Assembly (NCBI GenBank): GCA_016808115.1
Contig: JAEQBH010009429.1
Location: forward strand, 62,001 to 126,000
Direction of reading: 5' to 3'
DNA length: 64,000 nucleotides
Origin: Tetrastigma voinierianum
Taxonomy: Eukaryota > Streptophyta > Magnoliopsida > Vitales > Vitaceae
In this document: piece after piece, positions 58,386-64,000 of the stretch
Layout of the letters: each line of letters begins with the position of its first letter
Numbering within the stretch: the first letter of the stretch is position 1
Made by a program: the position numbers and the translations under genes
Notes under the pieces: model-generated
What the model was told of the DNA's origin: nothing
Seen by the model: only the letters and a program-made list of their open reading frames with translations
Databases searched by the model: none

Positions 58386-59060
58386 AACGACATTCATGTA
58401 AAGCCACCATGTCTTGGCGGATCTCACGGGATTAGTCGATATGTAAGTAAGCTGGCTTGGACACCCGTTCACATGGGCCAATGCCATCTTCGGTCTGGAT
58501 CTTGTCGACATTCATGTAAAAACCACCCGTGTCCTTAACGGGTCTCACGAAGTTAATTCGTATGCAAATAAGTTGGCTTGGACACTGTTCACGTGGGCGA
58601 TGCCATCTCGGTACGGATCTTGTTGACGTGCGTGTAAAGCGCCGTGTTGGCTCCGGTCTCGCGGGATTCAGTGATGTCGCAGTGGCGACGGACCTTTGTT
58701 CACATGGGTGATAATAAAGTCTCGATGGATCTTGGCGACGTTCCGTATGAAACACCATGTCATGCGTCCCGAGGTCTCATGGGATTAGTCGATATGCCGT
58801 GTGGCTTGAACCGTTCACATAGGCCAATGCATCTCGGATGCGGATCTTGTCATTCATGTAAGCCACCATGTTTGAAACTTCGGGTCTGCGGGATTGAGTC
58901 GATATGCAAGTAAGTAAAGCTTGAACACTGTTTACGTGAAGCGATACCATCTCTCGGTCTGAATCTTACTTGAGCATTCATGTAGGAAATGCGCCCGTGT
59001 CATGCTTGGGTCTTACGTCTGAATTAGTCGAGATGTAAGTGGCTAGCTTGGACAATACAG
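58386..59060. repeat. ~120-bp tandem repeat, right block
   Basis: Continuation of the 49150-49828 repeat: CGACATTCATGTAAAGCCAC, TCTCACGGGATTAGTCGATA and GGCTTGGACACCxGTTCACAT in about five to six increasingly decayed units. The last ends AGCTTGGACAATACAGCATT ATCAAAAG, like a SINE tail. Confidence 0.8.
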
Positions 59061-59462
59061 CATTATCAAAAGAATTTTCACTCAGTGATACGGTGTTTTC
59101 TTAAGTAAAATTCTAATTAATTTAATATAATCATATACTATTGTTTTATGATAGTTTATATGAGTAACTTCAAGTTTTGGTTATGCATAATAATATTATT
59201 ATTACAATGATTTTGGTAATATTATGTTAATTTATTTGCTTGTTAGAAGTTTGTTTGAGTTGTTTTTCAAATAACGTCTTTTTATTTGTTTTTAATTGGT
59301 ATGGTATTAATAAATAATCATTAAAATATGGAAGAATAATTAAAATAAATCATTTCATATAAAAGTATTTTTAAAATCTATATTAATATAAAAAGTACAA
59401 GGTGTTTGTCATTTTTTCCGCACAAATACCATTGCCAGTTAGAAAAAAATACCTTTCCAAAA

Positions 59463-59493
<31 letters not shown>

Positions 59494-60140
59494 TATTGAA
59501 AGGTAACGTAATATAATATTAAATCTCTAATGTTATATAATATTCTATATTAAATTTGATAACAAATTTGATATCAAAGCCCTAATCTTATCCGTAATAA
59601 ACTTTTAAAATTTTATATTAAATTTCATATTTGTTAAAAATAATAAAAAGAATTTTTTTACCCATATCAAACTTTTTAAAATATATGGAAATGTAGGATA
59701 TTATAATTTAAGAAGTTTTGCAATTTTGAAAAAAAAAAAAGATAAAATTTTATTGTAAGAAAAAATTTTCAACCATATCCGTAATAAACTTTTACATTAA
59801 ATTTGAATTTTTGTTAAATATAAAAAAGATTTTTTTTTTTTACCCTTATCAAACTTTTAAAATGATAGGCAAATTATACATGTTTATTGAAATTTGAAAC
59901 TCATTTTATTTGTTTTGTTATATAAAGATCAAGAAATTTGAAAATACGTAAAATTTTAAAGAATTTTGAATATATTTAATTTTTTTATATTTTTTTTATC
60001 ATTTTCTTTTATATTTTTTCTTCTTCCCTTATAACTTTTTGAATTCCAAACGAAGCTCGAGTAAAAACCAACAAGAGAACACACTATTGATCTATTTGCA
60101 AAAATTTAAAAAATAAATAAAAAGATTATCAATTTAGCCA
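59061..60140. other. AT-rich spacer
   Basis: (TA)n at about 59472-59495. Two diverged copies of a CTTTTAAAATTTTATATTAAATTTxATAT-like stretch lie near 59600 and 59790. A MITE 3' end (TTTTTGAATTCCAAACGAAG) is near 60035. No gene. Confidence 0.5.
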
Positions 60141-60149
60141 CTTTAGTTT

Positions 60150-61290
60150 TTATTCCACTTGAAATGTCAGACTTTAGTTCAGTAACTTATGCATCCACGA
60201 CACTACAAGCGCGCACGTGGATAATGATGCGTGGCGTTCCGTCTTAATGGTAATTTACTTGGCCGTCACGTAAATGCGTGCGAGTCGAGTGATAGTAAAA
60301 GCGTGAATGTCTTCTGACATTAGACATCAAAACACCTATAGACCGAGAAGAAAAAAAAAACTTCGTAGGTATATTGGACGTCTGTAAGTCGAGGCGTTTA
60401 TACCCTTATCCCAACCTTACAAAACCCGAAAAATATGAAAATTCTCAGTAATGAACAAACAAGTTTCGTAATTCATCCACGTCCTTAGCGGCAAGCTATG
60501 CTACATTATGGACAAACGAGAAGTATCGCGTGGCGCTCCATCTTAACGACATTGAGCGCTTGGATTCGTCCATCTATCTGAAATGCGGCGTAAAACTGGC
60601 AATGCTGCGACTACTAAACGCCGAACACCTATGGATCGAAAAATATGAAAATTCTGTGTCTGTGAGAAACCGTGTGCATTTCCACCGACTTTAGTTCCGT
60701 AACTCATCCACGCCCTTACCGCCACAGACTTGTACGTATGGACAAATGAGAACTATCCATGTATTCATCTTAACGATAATTTAACGTTCATTGATCCGTA
60801 TACGAGTACGTGACGGCATGAACATGAATATGCTTTCGACACTAAACATCAGCTTTATAGACCGGGAAAAAAAAAAACTCTAGACTAAATTGAGGACATG
60901 ACTGCTAAGTCGGGGAACATCTATGCTCTGAGAACAGAAAAATATGAAAATTCTCAGCAATGCACAAACAATGTAAAATCCACCGACTTTAGTTCCATAA
61001 CTCATCCACGCCCTTGCCGCCCCAGACTTGCACGTATGGACAAATGAGAACTATCCACGTGACGCTCCATCTTAACGGTAATTTAACGCCGATCGCCATC
61101 TGTCTGAGTGCTAAGCAGCAAGAACACGAATATGCTACGACACTAAACATCGAAAACACATATAGACCGAAAAAAAAAACAAAAAAAGCTTCGTAATTCA
61201 AATTAGGCATCTGGTATAAGTCGGGAATTTATTTATGCCTTACAAAACCCGAAAAATATGAAAATTCTCAGCAATGTAAAATCCAGAGAT
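60150..61290. repeat. Four-copy tandem repeat downstream of the KH gene
   Basis: Units of roughly 270-300 bp share ACTTTAGTTCxxTAACTCATCCACG, GTATGGACAAATGAGAACTA, CATCTTAACGxTAATTTAA, ACACTAAACATC, ATAGACCG followed by an A-run, and CCCGAAAAATATGAAAATTC. Copies begin near 60170, 60455, 60675 and 60968. The A-run after ATAGACCG is kept in copies 1, 3 and 4. Confidence 0.75.
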
Positions 61291-61785
61291 GGGTTATGAG
61301 AATGAACATTGAATTACAACATAACAAATAACACATTGATATATATAAATAAATATACCACACTTTGTATTTTTTTTTTTTTTTCCAATTTTTTTTTTCT
61401 AAGAGGATGATTAACATATATATTCCACACTATTACTAAGACATGAATAAATTCAATGAATGTATATTAGGTTTTACAGAATAACTAATATCACCAAATC
61501 TAAACTCAAAACCCAACTATAGAAGAAGACATGTTCTGAATTCTCTTTTTTTTTTTCTTTTTTTCCATTTTTTTGTTGTCCAAAAAAAGAAAGAAAAAAG
61601 ACAGTAATAAAGAAAAAAAGAAAGCCCACCAGTTTACCTCTCAGCCAGCCAGAACTGTTAATAAGTCTTCTTCTTCTTCTTCATCTTCATCTTCATCATC
61701 CCTGTGCTGAATTGAGGGTATATTTACTCTTCTGGTTATGAAATTCTGGGAGCAACGGTCAAAAGGAGATCGGAAATGGCGGTTC
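61291..61785 (-). other. Probable 3' UTR of the KH gene
   Basis: On the minus strand, downstream of the TAA, lies AAGAAGAAGAAGA-type repeat (plus-strand CTTCTTCTTCTTCATCTTC at ~61667-61697) and A/T-rich tails. No clear AATAAA signal was fixed. The boundary with the 60.1-61.3 kb array is arbitrary. Confidence 0.4.
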
Positions 61786-61932
61786 TTAGCGTCCGGTTTT
61801 CGCGCGTTTCATCCCGCTGGTGTTGAACGGGGAGACGCTGCCGCTCGGTCCGGGGCTCTCTTCTCGGAAATTAGAGTTTAGCAGGGGCGGGGGTTCGGCG
61901 CGGTTGCGCTTGATGAAGTCTTGCGACTCGTC
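61786..61932 (-). CDS. KH gene last exon
   Basis: A 147-nt exon: 48 codons plus TAA (61786-61788), clean frame, GC-rich. Acceptor CTTCGCAG. Encodes [20 protein letters not shown] then [20 protein letters not shown] and MKRAKTGR. Confidence 0.92.
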   Translation of the reverse strand, partial: DESQDFIKRNRAEPPPLLNSNFREESPGPSGSVSPFNTSGMKRAKTGR

Positions 61933-64000
61933 CTGCGAAGGGGAAGGGGAAGGGGGAGAGATCGATTCGATTACTCAGATCTAAGGAAGAAAACGGGAAG
62001 AAACTACAATAGAGTGAAGTTTTATCTGCGATCGGCTAATCTCTTGACCAAAGTCATAGTTAGTCGAGGCACGGGTTTTTTTTAAGCGATGTGTTTCAAA
62101 TATAATATTTTGTGATTTTTATGATGGTTGTTTCCTATTTTCAAGTGAATATATAGAATTTCGATAAGGAAACAAGAAGAGGAATATACCACCGGTTTGA
62201 GCAGTTCTTCGATAATTTCTTGCGCCTGTCTTAGCCTTATATCCACGACGTTAGCGGGCAAATCAGCTTCGATCAAGATATGAAGCGGATCGTTCAGGTG
62301 CTCGTAGCCCGGTCTTCCTGGCTTCTCTTCGCGAGATCGAATAACGCAATCGTTAATCGCACAAAATTCAATCAAATCTCAAAACACCGATTAAGCTCCA
62401 CGAACAGCTCAGTCGAATGCGTGATACTGAGCCGACTCGACAAGCCACTCGAGCTTGACTCCATTAACTCGAGGTGAAATTCAGATAAACTTGACTAAAC
62501 ACACTAGTTAATCCCGTTCTTGATCCTAAAAAGAAAGGCTTGGGATAGATCATATAGATGAGTTAGACATAGTTCTAACCAAGGGTGTAAACGAGTCAAG
62601 CTTGACTCGTAGAATACTCGAATTCGACTCGAAGTTAATCGAGTCGAGTTGGTATCTCAACACCCGACTGAGGAGTTGCTCGTAGAACTCTTCGAGTTTT
62701 CTTATTTGTATTGTTAAAATTACGCTTATGCCTTTACCATAAATAGCCAAAAAAACCCTATATCTCTTATTAAGTTTAAATTTATTCGGACTTAATTGAA
62801 TTGGATCAGTATAATTATTCGGCTAATATTTTAAGTGATTCGAGACTTTGTTGAGTCGAATTCGAAATTAGATCCAGTATTTTTTCGAGTCGAGTTTGAA
62901 CATCGAAAGAGCTCGATCGGTCGAGGCTTCGAGGTTTTTTAACTCGGCGACCAGTCGCACCTTAATTCCAACCTCTAGCATTTTCACCAAAAGCGGCCAT
63001 TGCACTAGCCCATACCTACAATGTTGAATAAAAGAATATGGATATCGGGAAGGGAAAACAACATAAAAACCCGTGAACTTTGATTTTTTATTGCAAATAG
63101 AGTCTCAACAACCCGAATATGGCCTCCATTTGCAATAAAAAAATCAAAGTTCGAGATTCCTTTTAAAGTTCGGAGCTTGTGTAAAAAACTGAAGTTAGGT
63201 TTTTATGTTATTTTCCCTATCGGGAATTATGCTTGAATGTATAGTAGTACCTTCTCCGGGTCCTTTATTGACCCTTTCCCTCTTATGTAGACACGACATC
63301 CTGTAGTAGCTTCGACCCGTTTCAGTGAATTGCCTCTCGGGCCCAGAAGTCGCCCAACGAAATTGAACTAAAATCCATGGAGAAGTAGTCAATTCAGATA
63401 TAAAATAAGTTTAAACTTAGTAAATTAATTCCGTATGTTTTATTCAAACTTATTTTATTTGTCTATCTCTATTATATAAGGACTAAAAATTCAAAAATAA
63501 TATAAAATTTTGATTATATTTGATTTTAACATATTTTCGTAATGGGCAAAGCAGAGAAAATCATTTTGTAGGCTTCGTTTGGATCGAAAAGTAAGAAAAA
63601 AAATAATAAGGAGAACCTAAAGGAAAAGTGGAAGGAAAGATTTTGAAGAATTTTTGATTATATTTGATTTTTTTTTATATTTTCCACCGTGAAACCAAAC
63701 ACGAAAAAATCATTTTCCTTAGGCTCCGTTTGGATCCCGGAAAGTACTAAAGAAAAAAAATAATGAGGAAAATAGAAAAGGAAAAAAGAAAGGAAAGAGA
63801 TTTTCGAAGAATTTTGATTATATTTGATTTTAACATATTTTCCTCCGTGAAACAACGTAAGAAAATCATTTTTCTTCACCATTTTTCCTTTCTACAATGC
63901 TTTTCAGGGATTCGAAGCGAGAGCATTAATCATAATTAGTAAATTACATCAAATAGTTAACGAGGAGATCTTACATTTGGATGCGTATCCCAGGAATTTC
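61786..64000 (-). CDS. STAR/quaking-like KH-domain RNA-binding protein, 3' part
   Basis: Four minus-strand exons: 63975->64000 (continues outside the window), 63251-63367, 62190-62330 and 61786-61932. Together they encode the KH domain and C-terminus of a plant SPIN1/At3g08620-type STAR protein, which binds RNA and is implicated in splicing or flowering control in relatives. Seen: [20 protein letters not shown] with the GPRG loop, [53 protein letters not shown], then DESQDFIKR and [20 protein letters not shown] ending GMKRAKTGR. Odd points: a one-base deletion in the exon at the window edge, no usable AG before 62330, and [13 protein letters not shown] where relatives have KRQQLRELAMLNS. The N-terminal STAR (QUA1-like) part is outside the window. 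Confidence 0.9.
62190..62330 (-). CDS. KH gene penultimate exon
   Basis: Encodes [40 protein letters not shown] and EELLKPV, ending at donor GTATAT. The phase-0 start GAAGAGAAG (62330) is preceded by TCTCGC, not AG. An alternative AG lies six bases inside. Relatives have [13 protein letters not shown], so LR has become P (three bases lost). The sequence just upstream is CTCGAG-rich repeat. Confidence 0.88.
62331..63250 (-). repeat. KH intron: CTCGAG-rich elements and an intact foldback MITE
   Basis: 62380-62480 and 62578-62975 are CTCGAG/GAGTCGAG-rich elements; the second starts AAGGGTGTAAACGAGTCAAG. 63051-63218 is the foldback MITE listed separately. No coding content. Confidence 0.6.
63051..63218. 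mobile_element. Foldback MITE with ~21-bp terminal inverted repeats and target duplication
   Basis: The left end AGGGAAAACAACATAAAAAC and the right end (reverse complement AGGGAAAATAACATAAAAAC) match with one difference. The interior also folds: GCAAATAGAGTCTCAACAAC near 63105 and CTCCATTTGCAATAAAAAAA near 63124 bracket the centre. Flanks repeat ATCGGGA at 63044-63050 and 63219-63225 (eight bases if the T next to each copy is counted), suggesting a 7-8-bp target duplication. Confidence 0.85.
63251..63367 (-). CDS. KH gene exon with the GxxG loop
   Basis: 117 nt, 39 codons, clean: [20 protein letters not shown] then [19 protein letters not shown]. Acceptor TTTTAG, donor GTACTA. It contains the RNA-contacting GPRG loop of the KH domain. 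Confidence 0.95.
63368..63974 (-). repeat. KH intron with MITE copies in tandem
   Basis: 63400-63560, 63570-63720 and 63720-63925 are partial to near-complete copies of the GGCTCCGTTTGGATCCCGGAAAG family lying head to tail (TAGGCTTCGTTTGGATCGAA at 63569, TTAGGCTCCGTTTGGATCCC at 63719). Confidence 0.6.
63975..64000 (-). CDS. KH gene exon cut by the window edge
   Basis: Read on the minus strand, GAAATTCCTG then GGATACGCATCCAAAT before donor GTAAGATC. One missing base restores the family text EIPVDxxPN. Only 26 bases are visible. Confidence 0.6.

Overview
The window is nuclear DNA from a plant, almost certainly a eudicot. Introns have GT-AG borders, the spacer is very AT-rich and crowded with microsatellites, MITE-like elements, LINE, Copia and LTR remnants, and all four recognisable host genes belong to land-plant families: an LRR-VIII-1 receptor-like kinase, RETICULATA-RELATED, a ZIP metal transporter of the At3g08650 type, and a STAR/KH RNA-binding protein.

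Layout. 1-25.5 kb (+): one very long, badly broken LRR receptor-kinase locus. About 19 exons can be found from the signal peptide (3945) to the C-terminal stop (25491-25493), spread over 21.5 kb. Its introns hold a 5'-truncated LINE with a perfect 21-bp target duplication, many MITE copies and six separate tandem arrays. Two of the arrays have repeat units that carry copies of the neighbouring exon border. A small rearranged Copia relic sits inside a MITE just upstream. 25.5-28.9 kb is AT-rich spacer ending in a five-copy repeat. 29173-30261 (+) is an intact, single-exon, GC-rich RETICULATA-RELATED gene for a plastid-targeted membrane protein. 30.3-34.1 kb is repeat-filled spacer between convergent genes. 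34277-43752 (-) is a five-exon ZIP transporter with a 5'-UTR intron reaching about 45.2 kb; it is intact except for exon 3. 45.2-59.1 kb is spacer dominated by a Copia element with 127-129-bp LTRs, inserted into a ~120-bp tandem repeat and itself interrupted by a 3.7-kb LTR-like element that contains a minisatellite. 60.1-61.3 kb is another tandem array. 61786->64000 (-) holds the last four exons of a quaking-like KH protein.

The KH, RETICULATA-RELATED and ZIP genes match the Arabidopsis block At3g08620 / At3g08640 / At3g08650 (from memory), so this looks like an ancestral gene block diluted by repeats. Nothing indicates that the four genes act in one pathway.

Many one- or two-base indels and in-frame stops fall in exons that are otherwise well conserved (kinase locus, ZIP exon 3, KH exons). 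They may be real decay or consensus errors, and the sequence alone cannot decide. I see no CRISPR array, operon or bacterial-type system, and no convincing undescribed biochemical system. The most unusual structures are the exon-border-carrying tandem arrays inside the kinase gene.
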